Shown piece by piece: positions 25,637 through 34,486 of a stretch of 64,000 nt of DNA. The notes under the pieces are model-generated. The model searched no databases. It was not told the origin of the DNA and saw only the letters and a program-made list of their open reading frames with translations. Origin of the DNA: Halobacteriales archaeon QS_4_70_19 (GTDB taxonomy: Archaea > Halobacteriota > Halobacteria > Halobacteriales > Haloarculaceae); contig PXRM01000008.1 in NCBI GenBank assembly GCA_003020985.1, positions 59,262 through 123,261 on the forward strand. The letters run 5' to 3'. The stretch's first letter is position 1. Each line of letters begins with the position of its first letter. The position numbers and the translations under genes are program-made.

Positions 25637-26019
25637 GGGTCGCTGTTGATTCCGTGCCATCGCTCGTACCTGTTGACGTACCGTTGGAGATTCTTTGCTA
25701 AATGGTCTTCGGCGGTGTCGAACGCGGTATTCGCGGGTTGCGGCCCCGTCACCTGCTCGGCGGCGGCCTTCTCACCGTCTCGGTAGACATCGACATGGAT
25801 GCCCTCCTCGGTCACGTCGTGGGTTACCTCGGCACTCCCCTCGCTGTCGTGGTCGCATCGGACGACCGGCTCCCATGCGCCGGCACGGCGGTACTCGAGC
25901 TGGACGAAGAAGCGCGTCACCTGTCCGCGGTCGGTGTCGTACCCCTCCCGGATCCGGAGCGGGCCGGGCAGCAGCTTCGTGTAGTGTCGGTCGTAGTCGC
26001 GAGGCGTGTCGTCGGCCAC
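25633..26019 (-). CDS. Conserved haloarchaeal protein of unknown function (DUF7718-like)
   Basis: From GTG at 26019 the 128-residue product reads ADDTPRDYDRHYTKLLPGPLR, then TRFFVQLEYRRAGAWEPVVRCD and GIHVDVYRDGEKAAAEQVTG, ending in a helical C-terminus. It matches a family I recall as DUF7718. The beta-rich, then helical, fold gives no activity. An ATG at 26040 would add seven residues; the A/T-rich TTACCTATC box about 31 bases before the GTG favours the shorter start. Its stop overlaps the 48-residue gene (ATGA). Confidence 0.6.
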   Translation of the reverse strand: MADDTPRDYDRHYTKLLPGPLRIREGYDTDRGQVTRFFVQLEYRRAGAWEPVVRCDHDSEGSAEVTHDVTEEGIHVDVYRDGEKAAAEQVTGPQPANTAFDTAEDHLAKNLQRYVNRYERWHGINSDP

Positions 26020-26219
26020 ACTGTGCTCTCGTCCGCACATCACTCAGATAGGTAATGGTGGTGGCGGTCCGGCACTGCTCGCTCCGGCGCGAGCGCGCTG
26101 GGGTCGACCGGCGAGTTGTTCCCGGCAGGAATCACTCCCCCGGCGGACACCGGTAGCCCTCCCGACGGTCGCTCCGTCCGACCCGCACCGTTAGGACCCT
26201 CGCCCGACACGTCCCGACG

Positions 26220-27014
26220 ATGCCCGACACGGAGCGTCACACCATCGAGGTCGCGGACGGGGAGTCCCTCGTCGCGGTCCACCACCAGGCACCGTCGCCG
26301 GACGCCGACTGGGTCGTCTGCTGTCACGGGTTCGCAAGCGACAGGCGGGGCAGTTACGAGGGACGCTGCGAGCGTGCGGTCGCGGAGGGGTACCACGGCG
26401 TCCGGTTCGACTTCCGCGGCTGCGGGGAGAGCGACGGCGCGTTCGCGGCCACGACGCTCTCGGCCCGCATCGCGGACCTCCGGGCCGTGCTCGGGTACTT
26501 CGATCCCGGCCCCGACTCGGTAGTCCTGTTCGGCTCCAGTTTCGGCGGCAAGACGGCCTTCCACGCCGCCGTGGGCGACGGGCCGGGTGGCGGCGGAGCG
26601 TCCAGGGATGGCGGCGATGCGACCGACGAGCGCGTGCGGGCCGTCGCCACCCGCGCACCCGTCACGTACGGTCGTGCCTTCGCACCGCTCCGCGAGGCCG
26701 TCCGCGCACGGGGGCAGGTCGAGTACGCACCGGGCTTCCCGGTCGACGAGCGACTCGTGGACGACCTCGAGACGTACGACTTCGGGGACGTGGCTGCCAC
26801 GCTCGACGTGCCCGTCGCCGTCTTCCACGGGCGCGAGGACGATTCGGTCCCCCTACAGGACAGTCTCGACGCCGTCGGCGCGCTGGAGACCGACGCGACG
26901 CTGTGGGCCGTCGCCGACGAGGGGCACCGCTTCAGCCACGACGCCGAGGACCGGCTACGCGACGCGCTGTTCGACTGGCTGGCCGGACCGGGGGAGCCTC
27001 AGACGACTGTTTGA
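26220..27014 (+). CDS. Alpha/beta hydrolase
   Basis: A 264-residue serine hydrolase fold. The nucleophile elbow is GSSFGGKT, the oxyanion strand VVCCHGFASDRRGSYEGRC, the acid probably Asp in FHGREDDSVP, and the catalytic His in ADEGHRFSHDAE. The cap domain is short. Members hydrolyse esters, amides or act as depolymerases; the substrate is unknown. It precedes a Tat lipoprotein gene by 41 bases, so the two may be co-transcribed. Confidence 0.8.
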   Translation: MPDTERHTIEVADGESLVAVHHQAPSPDADWVVCCHGFASDRRGSYEGRCERAVAEGYHGVRFDFRGCGESDGAFAATTLSARIADLRAVLGYFDPGPDSVVLFGSSFGGKTAFHAAVGDGPGGGGASRDGGDATDERVRAVATRAPVTYGRAFAPLREAVRARGQVEYAPGFPVDERLVDDLETYDFGDVAATLDVPVAVFHGREDDSVPLQDSLDAVGALETDATLWAVADEGHRFSHDAEDRLRDALFDWLAGPGEPQTTV

Positions 27015-27055
27015 CCATCCACAAGGCCCTTTCTACCGGAACGGGAGGTCCGAGT

Positions 27056-28399
27056 ATGGTCTCCCGCAGACGACTCCTCCAGATGGGTGCCGGTGCGCTG
27101 GCCGCGGCAGCCGGCTGTGTCGGCTCACCCGACGACACGACGACGGACCCCGGACCCGGCAACGGCACCTCCCCCACCGACCCCGGTGACGGCTCGACGA
27201 CCACGCCCGGCGACCTGCCCACTTGGGAGCCCTCGTGGACGCGCTCGTTCGGCGGGGCGAACGTCCTGGGCATCGACACCGCCGACGGCCGGCTCTACCT
27301 GACACTGAGCGAGGACGGTGGCCCCTCGTCGGTTGCGGCGTTCGATCCGGACGAGCAGTCGGTCCTGTGGCGAACCGAGTCCGAGGGCGAGGCGGTGGGC
27401 GGGTCCCACGCCGACTTCCAGCACATCGCCCGTGGACAGTGGGGGTCGACGGTCACCGGGAGCACGGTCTACACCGTGGCCGGGCCCGCCGAGCAGCGCG
27501 AGTGGAGCGCGGTCCACGCGCTCGACCGGGCGTCGGGCGAACGCCGCTGGTCGCACCAGCGCGAGCGCGAACTCCGCGTCGCCGGCCTCGCGGACGACCT
27601 CGTCGTCGCGGCGGGACTGGAGTTCTTCCCCGGCCCCGAGCAGACGCCGGTGAGTCACCAGACGCCCGAGGAGCCGCTGGTCACCGTCGTGTACGGGCTC
27701 GACCCCGAGGACGGCACGGTCCGCTGGGAGCGCGAGTTCGAGGCCGTCGCCGAGGTGGCCGCCTCCCCCGACGGCATCTTCGTCGGCGCGGGCGACCGGC
27801 TCGTCGGACTCGACCACGAGGGAACCACGACTTTCACCCACCAGTACGGGCCCGCGACGCGGGTCGAGGCAGTCCCCGGACGGGTCTACTACCTCACGGG
27901 CGACCCGTACGCGGGCGGCGCCCAGACGCTCCACGGCCTCGGCCCCGACGGCGACCGTGACTGGCGACACGAGCTCCCGGTCGACGAACTGCTGCTCGAC
28001 GGCGACCGACTGTACGCCGGGGGCGACGCCGTCGTCGCGGTCGATCCGGACGGGACGGTCGTCTGGCGCGACGACGACTACGGCGAGTGGCTACTGCTCG
28101 ATCCGGACGGCGACCGGCTGTACACCCGGAGCGGCAGCCGAGCCGACGCGGCGACGGCCTACGACACCGCCGGCGAGACACGGTGGACGTTCGATCCGCC
28201 AGTGAACAACGCCTGGCCCGAGGCCGCCACGGCCGACGCGCTCGCCGTTGGGACCGTCCTAGGGGCCTTCTATGCGGTGAATGCCGACGGCGAGGCCACT
28301 GCGGCGGTCGAACAGGAGACCGTCTTCGACGCCCTCGGGCTCGACGGGACGGTCTACGTGGGGAACGGTGACGACGAACTCCTCGCGCTGGAGCCCTGA
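27056..28399 (+). CDS. Tat-exported PQQ-like beta-propeller lipoprotein
   Basis: A 447-residue secreted protein. The N-terminus MVSRRRLLQMGAGALAAAAGC has a twin-arginine motif and a lipobox Cys, so it should be exported folded and lipid-anchored. After a Thr/Pro/Gly linker (about 26-58), the body is a PQQ-like propeller with several V-A-x-D-P-D-G-T-V-x-W blades such as VAVDPDGTVVWRDDD and YGLDPEDGTVRWERE. Quinone binding is not shown; such proteins may be scaffolds or dehydrogenases. A second propeller lipoprotein of different sequence is at 34487. Confidence 0.83.
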   Translation: MVSRRRLLQMGAGALAAAAGCVGSPDDTTTDPGPGNGTSPTDPGDGSTTTPGDLPTWEPSWTRSFGGANVLGIDTADGRLYLTLSEDGGPSSVAAFDPDEQSVLWRTESEGEAVGGSHADFQHIARGQWGSTVTGSTVYTVAGPAEQREWSAVHALDRASGERRWSHQRERELRVAGLADDLVVAAGLEFFPGPEQTPVSHQTPEEPLVTVVYGLDPEDGTVRWEREFEAVAEVAASPDGIFVGAGDRLVGLDHEGTTTFTHQYGPATRVEAVPGRVYYLTGDPYAGGAQTLHGLGPDGDRDWRHELPVDELLLDGDRLYAGGDAVVAVDPDGTVVWRDDDYGEWLLLDPDGDRLYTRSGSRADAATAYDTAGETRWTFDPPVNNAWPEAATADALAVGTVLGAFYAVNADGEATAAVEQETVFDALGLDGTVYVGNGDDELLALEP

Positions 28400-28426
28400 G
28401 ACGGGCACGCCGACACCCCGGCCGGT

Positions 28427-28858
28427 TCAGACCTCGACGAGCACCTTGACCGCCTCGCGCTCGTCCATCGTGCGGTAGCCCTCCGGCACGCCGTCGATCG
28501 AGACGGCCTGTGCGCCGCCGTTCGCGCCGTTCCACGACCCACCGTCCACGCAGGAGGTGTGCAGTCCCTTCCGACAGAACTCGCAGCGGCCGCAGGACTG
28601 CAGGAACGGCGCGAAGACGCGGTCGCCCGGGCGGACGGAGACGACGTCGTCGCTCACGGCCTCGACGATGCCCATCGGCTCGTGGTCGACGCGACTCCCC
28701 TCCTCGCGGTCGCTCCGCCCGCGGTAGGACCAGAGGTCCGAGCCACGGATGGCGGTGTGGGTGACCCGGACGACGGCGTGTTCGGGGCCCTCTACCTCGG
28801 GCTTCGGGCGCTCCTCGATCGCGATGTCACCGGGGCCGTTGAAGACGGCAGCCCGCAT
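28427..28858 (-). pseudogene. Zinc-dependent alcohol dehydrogenase with a large internal deletion
   Basis: A 143-residue frame starts with the GroES-like half of a zinc alcohol dehydrogenase (MRAAVFNGPGDIAIEERPKP, then PCxxC-type structural zinc cysteines in CGRCEFCRKGLHTSC). At about residue 119 (SWNGANGGAQA) it jumps in frame to the family's last segment, DGVPEGYRTMDEREAVKVL. About 200 residues, including the whole NAD-binding Rossmann domain, are missing against the usual ~345. The junction lies near 28500. It is probably a non-functional remnant; the intact copy may be elsewhere. Confidence 0.75.
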
Positions 28859-29011
28859 ACCGACCCCTCGGGCGCGGCCGGCACGAAGGCTCGCGTCGGT
28901 CCCCTCGAACCGACAAGAAGTCGCCCCGGATACGGGCAGAAGGTTTTATCGCTGGACCGCCGCAGGAGGGGATATGCGATACGGACGCACACGTCGCGGG
29001 AGGGCGTGGCC

Positions 29012-29806
29012 ATGAGCTACGCGCGCGGCACCATCGCGGCACTGATCGACGCCGTGGTCCCGGAGACCCCGACGGCCGACGACGAGACGCAGGTCCCCGG
29101 GGGACTGGCCATCAACCTGGACGAGACGGTCGAGACGGCGTTCAACGAGCTCCAGGAGTCACCGGAGGGCCCCATCCGGTCGCTGGGGTACGAGACGATG
29201 CCGTACGCGCCGCTGCTGGCGATCCTACTCGACCTGGGGGCTCTGGAGCTCATCCTGAAGCGGGAGCGCGAGGAACCCCTGCAGTCACCGACCGAGTCCT
29301 TCGCCGGGGGCCCGTTCTCCCGGCTCGGGCCGCAGGACCGGATGCGGGCCGTCCGGCTGCTGGAGGCCGACGGCGTGTTCCCCGCGCTCGACGACCGGAC
29401 CGGGGACGCCCCCGTCGGCATCGTGGCCTACCTGATGCAGGGCGCGATGTTCATCACGGCGATGGCCGCCTACAGCGACTGGGGCGACGACAGGGAGCAC
29501 CCGCAGGGGTGGCAGCAGGCCGACTACCCCGGCCCCGCCGACGGTTACGCGGTCCATATGGGCTACGAGGTCGAGGAGTTCGAGGAGAACGACTACGGCG
29601 ACACCGGCGCGGACGATGAGGGCGCCGCGGTTGCCGCGGACGGAGCGGGGAGTGACACCCCGGATGGGTCGGGCAGTGGCGCCCCGGACGAAGCGGGAAC
29701 TGACGCACCTGACGAGTCGGCCGACGCCGGCGATGGCGACGGGGAGTGGTTCGAGGACCAGCTCGACGCCGACGAGGGTGCGGCCGACTGGGGTGACGAC
29801 CGATGA
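29012..29806 (+). CDS. Gluconate 2-dehydrogenase subunit 3-like protein
   Basis: A 264-residue protein whose first ~170 residues resemble the small subunit 3 of membrane-bound sugar/alcohol GMC dehydrogenases (RGTIAALIDAVVPETPTADD, LLAILLDLGALELIL). The C-terminal ~90 residues are an acidic, Gly/Ser/Asp-rich low-complexity extension. ATG at 29012 follows a TTTTATC box about 65 bases upstream. Its TGA overlaps the GMC subunit ATG, so the pair is one translational unit. No cytochrome c subunit follows. Confidence 0.78.
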   Translation: MSYARGTIAALIDAVVPETPTADDETQVPGGLAINLDETVETAFNELQESPEGPIRSLGYETMPYAPLLAILLDLGALELILKREREEPLQSPTESFAGGPFSRLGPQDRMRAVRLLEADGVFPALDDRTGDAPVGIVAYLMQGAMFITAMAAYSDWGDDREHPQGWQQADYPGPADGYAVHMGYEVEEFEENDYGDTGADDEGAAVAADGAGSDTPDGSGSGAPDEAGTDAPDESADAGDGDGEWFEDQLDADEGAADWGDDR

Positions 29807-31584
29807 CCGCGTCGGACGTGGACACCCGCGAGCCTGACGTGGTGGTCGTCGGCGCGGGCGGCGACGCACCGGCGCTGGCGTGGCGGCTGGGTCAGCAGGG
29901 CATCGACATCCTGCTGCTGGAGGCCGGGCCGTTCCACGGGAACGAGCAGTTCCCGGAGCCACACAGCGCCCGGGGGAACACGTCCTCGGCCTCGCCGGAC
30001 GACCTCTCGGGCGACCTGCTGAACGCGCAGTTCACCGGCCGCGAGGGTGACATGGGGAGCCCCGTGGACGGCAAGCTACGCTGGGGGCCGGCGGACGCCG
30101 ACCGCGCGCCCTGGGCCCGGACGGTCCCACAGACGGGCGTCATCTCGCAGGTCGCCGGCGTCGGCGGGACGACCCTACACTACTACGGCAACCACCCGCG
30201 TGCGTTCGTGCCGTCGGTGAACGACCAGCCCCACTGGCCCATCGACTACGAGGAGCTGGTGCCGTACTACCAGCACCTCGAGACGGTCCACCCGGTGGAG
30301 CCGGCGCCGACGACGCCGAAGGCGGAGCTGTTCTTCGAGGGCGCCCGTCGGGCGGGCTACGACCTCACGACGGGGCTGAACGTCGAGGACGAGGGCTACC
30401 GACCGTTCCCGAACGCCATCCACCAGCCCGACGGGGCGCTCGCCCGCGACGGCGACTACGACGGCGACTTCCGCGACGTCGAGGGCGACACGCTCGCCTG
30501 CCACGAGCACCAGGGCGGGCCCCACCCGCGCGGCGCCGACTTCGAGCGCCGGGCGAAGCGCGGCTCGCTCGTCTCGCTCGTGCCGAAGGCGCTGGACACG
30601 GGCCACGTCGAGATACGGCCGAACGCCTTCGCGACGCAGGTGCTCACGCGGTCGAGCCCCGGCCCGCTGGAGGCGTGCGGCGTCGCGTACCGGGACACCT
30701 GGACCGGCCGGACGCGACGGGTCTTCGCGGACTGCGTCGTCCTCGCTGCCGGCTGTATCGAGACACCCCGCCTCTGGCTCAACTCCGGGCTCCCCGACGA
30801 CGGCTGGGTCGGGCGCGGGCTGACGACCCACCACTTCGACTTCGTCTCCGGCACGTTCGACCCGGACACGCTGGAGGAGATCATCGGCCAGCGCGCCGTC
30901 GAGCCCCACCAGGGACAGGCGGCGGGCTCCCGGCTCGACGTGCCCGGCGAGGGCGGCATCGCCGTCAACACCTTTGCGCCCGGCATCACCGCCGCGACGA
31001 TGTTCTCGGAGTCGGTCGAGGGGTTCGCCTTCGAGAACGACACGAGTGGCGAGCCGTGGGACACCGAGGGCCGGGTCGTCGGGCAGCGCCTGAAAGACGA
31101 GATGAGCGACTACCGCCGGATGCTGACGCTCATCTGCCACGCGGACGACCGCCCCCGGCAGGAGAACGGCGTCACGCTCGACGAGAGCACCGAGGACGAG
31201 CACGGCCCGGTCGCCCGCATCGACTGGTCGCCACACCCCGAGGACGACGAGCGCCGGCGCGACCTCGCCCGTCGCTCGGCGAAACTGCTCGACGAGGCCG
31301 GCGCGAACCACATCCACCGTGCCGCCGCCGCACCCATCTTTCTCCACCTCCAGTCCTCGATGGCGCTCGGGAAGGTGCTGGATTCCGGCGGCGAGGCGCT
31401 CTCGGTCGACCGCCTGTTCGTCGCCGACCACTCCGCGCTCGCAAACGGCGTCGGCGGCGCCAACCCCACCCATACGGGCCAGGCGCTCGCACTCCGCACC
31501 GCGGAGCACCTCGCCGACCGCTACTTCGACGGGGTCGCCGACCCCATCCCCGCGGACCCGACGCCCGCGACGGCCGACGACTGA
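29803..31584 (+). CDS. GMC-family FAD dehydrogenase (gluconate/sorbitol dehydrogenase large subunit-like)
   Basis: A 593-residue flavoprotein that oxidises an alcohol or sugar and passes electrons to an acceptor. The FAD fingerprint is VVVVGAGGDAPALAWRL (the last Gly of GxGxxG replaced by Ala), with LLLEAGPFHGNEQF after it. VVLAAGCIETPRLWLNS and the C-terminal FVADHSALANGVGGANPTHT, with the conserved Asn-Pro, are typical. It is coupled to the subunit-3 gene (ATGA). The electron acceptor, probably a membrane cytochrome or quinone, is not encoded nearby. Sugar specificity is unknown. Confidence 0.83.
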   Translation: MTASDVDTREPDVVVVGAGGDAPALAWRLGQQGIDILLLEAGPFHGNEQFPEPHSARGNTSSASPDDLSGDLLNAQFTGREGDMGSPVDGKLRWGPADADRAPWARTVPQTGVISQVAGVGGTTLHYYGNHPRAFVPSVNDQPHWPIDYEELVPYYQHLETVHPVEPAPTTPKAELFFEGARRAGYDLTTGLNVEDEGYRPFPNAIHQPDGALARDGDYDGDFRDVEGDTLACHEHQGGPHPRGADFERRAKRGSLVSLVPKALDTGHVEIRPNAFATQVLTRSSPGPLEACGVAYRDTWTGRTRRVFADCVVLAAGCIETPRLWLNSGLPDDGWVGRGLTTHHFDFVSGTFDPDTLEEIIGQRAVEPHQGQAAGSRLDVPGEGGIAVNTFAPGITAATMFSESVEGFAFENDTSGEPWDTEGRVVGQRLKDEMSDYRRMLTLICHADDRPRQENGVTLDESTEDEHGPVARIDWSPHPEDDERRRDLARRSAKLLDEAGANHIHRAAAAPIFLHLQSSMALGKVLDSGGEALSVDRLFVADHSALANGVGGANPTHTGQALALRTAEHLADRYFDGVADPIPADPTPATADD

Positions 31585-31899
31585 CGGAGGCAGATGTTCC
31601 TGGCTTCTGTTCGCCATTATCTATATATTCCTCGCTTGTGAAAGCAATGACTCAGATATGGAACCAGATTCACAGATTCAGTAGAAATACGACGGCTCAG
31701 TTACCGCTCCAGAGCAGGGACGTGTCGATCTCAGTCACCCCGCTGAGACCGTGCAAGCCGATGTCGGGAATAGAAGTGTTCAGTCGACCTCCTCCCCGCC
31801 GTTCGCGGCGGGGATTCCCCGAAGAACGGACCCCCAGGGCGTGTGAAACCGCACGTCCGGAGGACTACGTCGACCGGGGAACCGGGTCGCCCGTCGCGG
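31585..31899. other. A/T-rich gap with second IS605-like hairpin
   Basis: This 315-bp gap starts A/T-rich (gccattatctatatattcc) and then holds the hairpin TCCCCGCC-gttcgc-GGCGGGGA at 31793-31814, followed by ttccccgaagaacggacccc and ggcgtgtgaaaccgcacgtc. Like the 25.15 kb hairpin, it has the look of an IS200/IS605-type end without a transposase. No gene is recognisable. Confidence 0.5.
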
Positions 31900-32532
31900 T
31901 CACGCGAGGTCACGCGTCGTGTCGACCCGGACGGCGTCGTCGAGTTCGAGCGTGATGGGCGCGGTGAGCGCGGTGCCGCCCCGGAGCTTGGTCACCAGCA
32001 GCCGATGGTCGATGGCCGCCTCCGAGGCGTGGCGCTCCAGTTCCAGCGTCGCGTCGGCCATCCCGAGCGTGAGGCGGCGCCCCGGCGGCGACGGCTCCGC
32101 GGGGAGCCGGTGGCAGTGGAGCACCGCCAGCCCGTCGATGGAGCGGACGTGTGCCGAGAGGTCACGGAGGAACGAGCAGTAGGCGTCCCGGTCGGCCCGT
32201 TCGAGCACGCCGACGGTGTCGATGACGATGTTCGCGCTGGCGTGGGCGCGGCCGGCGATGCGGGCGAGTTCGTCGAAGTCGACGTCCCGGTCGGCCTCGG
32301 TCACGACCGGCGTGCCGGTGTCGTTCGGGTAGGCCTCGAACGCCGCCTTGACGGCGGCCTTCGAGCGCGTGGTAGTCACGTAGAGCGTCTCGCGGGCGCC
32401 GGCGAGTTCGTACAGCAGCATCTCGCTGCTCGTCACCGGGGGCGCGCACAGCGCGACGACCGAGCCGGCCGGGAGCCCGCCGCCGAGTTCGTCGTCGACG
32501 GGCTCCACGCCGGTCGAGAGTCGGCGCGTCAT
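31900..32532 (-). CDS. RecA/KaiC-fold (HTR-like/RAD55-type) protein with degenerate P-loop
   Basis: A 210-residue RecA-superfamily protein starting MTRRLSTGVEPVDDELGGGL, the usual KaiC-like opening. The Walker A position reads ALCAPPVTSSEMLLYELAG, lacking GxxxxGK[ST], so ATP binding is doubtful. Walker B-like IVIDTVGVLE and the LERHASEAAIDHRLLVTKLRG segment remain. Haloarchaeal relatives are annotated as HTR-like proteins near signalling genes. This one is next to an acyl-CoA synthetase gene, 111 bases away on the same strand. Confidence 0.7.
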   Translation of the reverse strand: MTRRLSTGVEPVDDELGGGLPAGSVVALCAPPVTSSEMLLYELAGARETLYVTTTRSKAAVKAAFEAYPNDTGTPVVTEADRDVDFDELARIAGRAHASANIVIDTVGVLERADRDAYCSFLRDLSAHVRSIDGLAVLHCHRLPAEPSPPGRRLTLGMADATLELERHASEAAIDHRLLVTKLRGGTALTAPITLELDDAVRVDTTRDLA

Positions 32533-32643
32533 GCTCGCGTCCCGTCGCTTCCTCCGTCCGGCCTCGCTCGTCGTCGGTTCCCGGTGTTGCCGTCCCGATA
32601 CATACGCCGTCGGATGCCTCCCATCCCCTTAATTCGTGGAGGC

Positions 32644-34380
32644 TCACGTCCCGTCGTCGCGCAGGGCCTTGCGCCGAATCTTCCCGGTCGAGGTCGTCGG
32701 GAGTTCGGCCACGAACCGGATCTCCCGCGGGTACTCGTACTCGGCCAGCCGCTCGCGACACGACGCCCGGAGTTCCTCGCGGACGCGGTCGTGGTCGGCG
32801 GCGTCGAGTCCGGCTACCGGCTGGACGTACGCCCGGATGACCTCGCCACGCGTCTCGTCCGGGACGCCGACCACGCCGGCCTGCTCGACGGCCGGGTGGT
32901 CCAGCAGCACGCGTTCGACCTCCAGCGGCCCGACGCGGTAGCCTGCGGTCAGGATGACGTCGTCCGTCCGCGAGCGGAACCGGACGTAGTCCGCCTCGTC
33001 GCGGGTGGCGAGGTCGTCGGTCAGGAACCACGTCTCCGGCTCCCCGTCGACCGTCCCGCTTCCGCTCCCCTCCTCGACTTCCCCGGCCGTGAGACTCACG
33101 GTCTTGTCGGCGGTCGCCTCCGGCCGGTTCCAGTACTCGTCGAAGAAGACGCGCCGGTCGCCCGGCCGCAGCGCAATTTCGCCGACCTCGCCGCGCTCGA
33201 CCGGCTCGCGGGTCTCGGGGTCAAGTAGCGCGAGCTCGTAGCCCGGGAACGGCTTGCCCATGCTCCCCGGCTCGGCGTCGAACCAGCGCCGGTTGTTGCC
33301 GACGACGAGGTTCAACTCGGTCTGACCGTAGAACTCGTTGACCGACACCGCCGGCAGCTCGGCGTCGGCCCACGCCAGGATCTCGGGGGTGAGCGGCTCG
33401 CCCGCCGAGCCGATGGCCGACAGCGAGAGGTCCCACCGCTCGGCCGGGTCGTCGACGGTCATCAGCATCCGAATGGCGGTCGGCGGCAGAAACGCGTGCG
33501 TCACGTCGAACCGCTCCATGAGGCCGAACGCCCACGCCGGGTCGAACGACGCCCGGGGCGCGCCGACGATCCGGTGACCGTGGTGCCAGGCGCCCACGAG
33601 CGTGCCCCCGAGCGCGGCCCCCCACGCCCAGTCCGCCGGCGTCCAGACGGTCACGTCCTCGGCCGGCACCTCGTCCCTGACGCGGTACCCCTCGAAGAAC
33701 TCCTGGGCGGCGGCCGCGCGCCCGAGCCACAGCGCGTGCGAATGCAGCACCCCCTTCGGCGGGCCCGTCGAACCACTGGTGTACATGATCGCCGTCCGGG
33801 TGGCCGGGGTGGCGTCGTGGGCTTCGAACGACGCCCCGTGCTCGGCGATGTCGTCGAACGGCTCGTGGGTCGCGTCGAGCGCGTCGGCCGTGGCCGCGGC
33901 CGCGTCGGGGTCGGCGTCGACGGTGAACAGCGACGCCAGCGCGGGCAGGTCGGCTTCCCGGAGGGCCTCTAGCACCGAGCCGGCCGCGACGACCGCAACG
34001 GCGTCGGCGTCGCCGAGCCGGTGTTCGAGCGCGTCCCGGCCGAACAGTGTCGTCAGCGGGACGGAGACGGCACCGGCCTTCCAGCACGCGAGATGCGCGA
34101 GCGGCGTCGCCGCGACCTGCGGGAGGCAGACGCCGACGCGGTCGCCGGACTCGACGCCACGGGCCCGGAGCCCCGCCGCCAGCGCCGTCGAGCGCTCGTC
34201 GAGGTCGCCGAAGGAGAACTGCTCCACGGCCCCCTCGTCGGCCGAATCCGACGGCGCCACGAGGAGGCCCGTCGCGTCGGCGTCGTGCTTGCGGACCATG
34301 TCGACGCCCGGGTTGTACGACTCGGGGAGGTCCCACTCGAAGTCCGTCCGGGCCCGCTCGTAGTCGTCGTAGGTCGGCAT
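32644..34380 (-). CDS. Acyl-CoA synthetase (medium-chain/acetoacetyl-type), AMP-forming
   Basis: A 578-residue ANL-superfamily enzyme that activates a carboxylate with ATP and CoA. The signature IMYTSGSTGPPKGVLHSHA is at about residue 180; later VNEFYGQTELNLVVGNN, the LRPGDRRVFFDEYWN A8 region, and the catalytic lysine in TSTGKIRRKALRDD near the C-terminus are intact. MPTYDDYERARTDFEWD at 34380 was preferred; an ATG four codons earlier at 34392 is in frame. Substrate unknown, probably a short or medium acyl acid. Confidence 0.87.
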   Translation of the reverse strand: MPTYDDYERARTDFEWDLPESYNPGVDMVRKHDADATGLLVAPSDSADEGAVEQFSFGDLDERSTALAAGLRARGVESGDRVGVCLPQVAATPLAHLACWKAGAVSVPLTTLFGRDALEHRLGDADAVAVVAAGSVLEALREADLPALASLFTVDADPDAAAATADALDATHEPFDDIAEHGASFEAHDATPATRTAIMYTSGSTGPPKGVLHSHALWLGRAAAAQEFFEGYRVRDEVPAEDVTVWTPADWAWGAALGGTLVGAWHHGHRIVGAPRASFDPAWAFGLMERFDVTHAFLPPTAIRMLMTVDDPAERWDLSLSAIGSAGEPLTPEILAWADAELPAVSVNEFYGQTELNLVVGNNRRWFDAEPGSMGKPFPGYELALLDPETREPVERGEVGEIALRPGDRRVFFDEYWNRPEATADKTVSLTAGEVEEGSGSGTVDGEPETWFLTDDLATRDEADYVRFRSRTDDVILTAGYRVGPLEVERVLLDHPAVEQAGVVGVPDETRGEVIRAYVQPVAGLDAADHDRVREELRASCRERLAEYEYPREIRFVAELPTTSTGKIRRKALRDDGT

Positions 34381-34486
34381 CACCTGCCACATACCCGCTC
34401 CCTCGGCGGGCGGGGGCTTGCCGCTTGCGGGCCGCGTCGCCCCGAGGTACCAGCGCCCACCGAGCAGCGCCCGCCGACGCTCTCGG

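Noticed and set aside
31900..32532. Circadian KaiC clock protein
   Set aside because: Only one RecA-like domain is present and the P-loop is degenerate; no KaiA or KaiB context.
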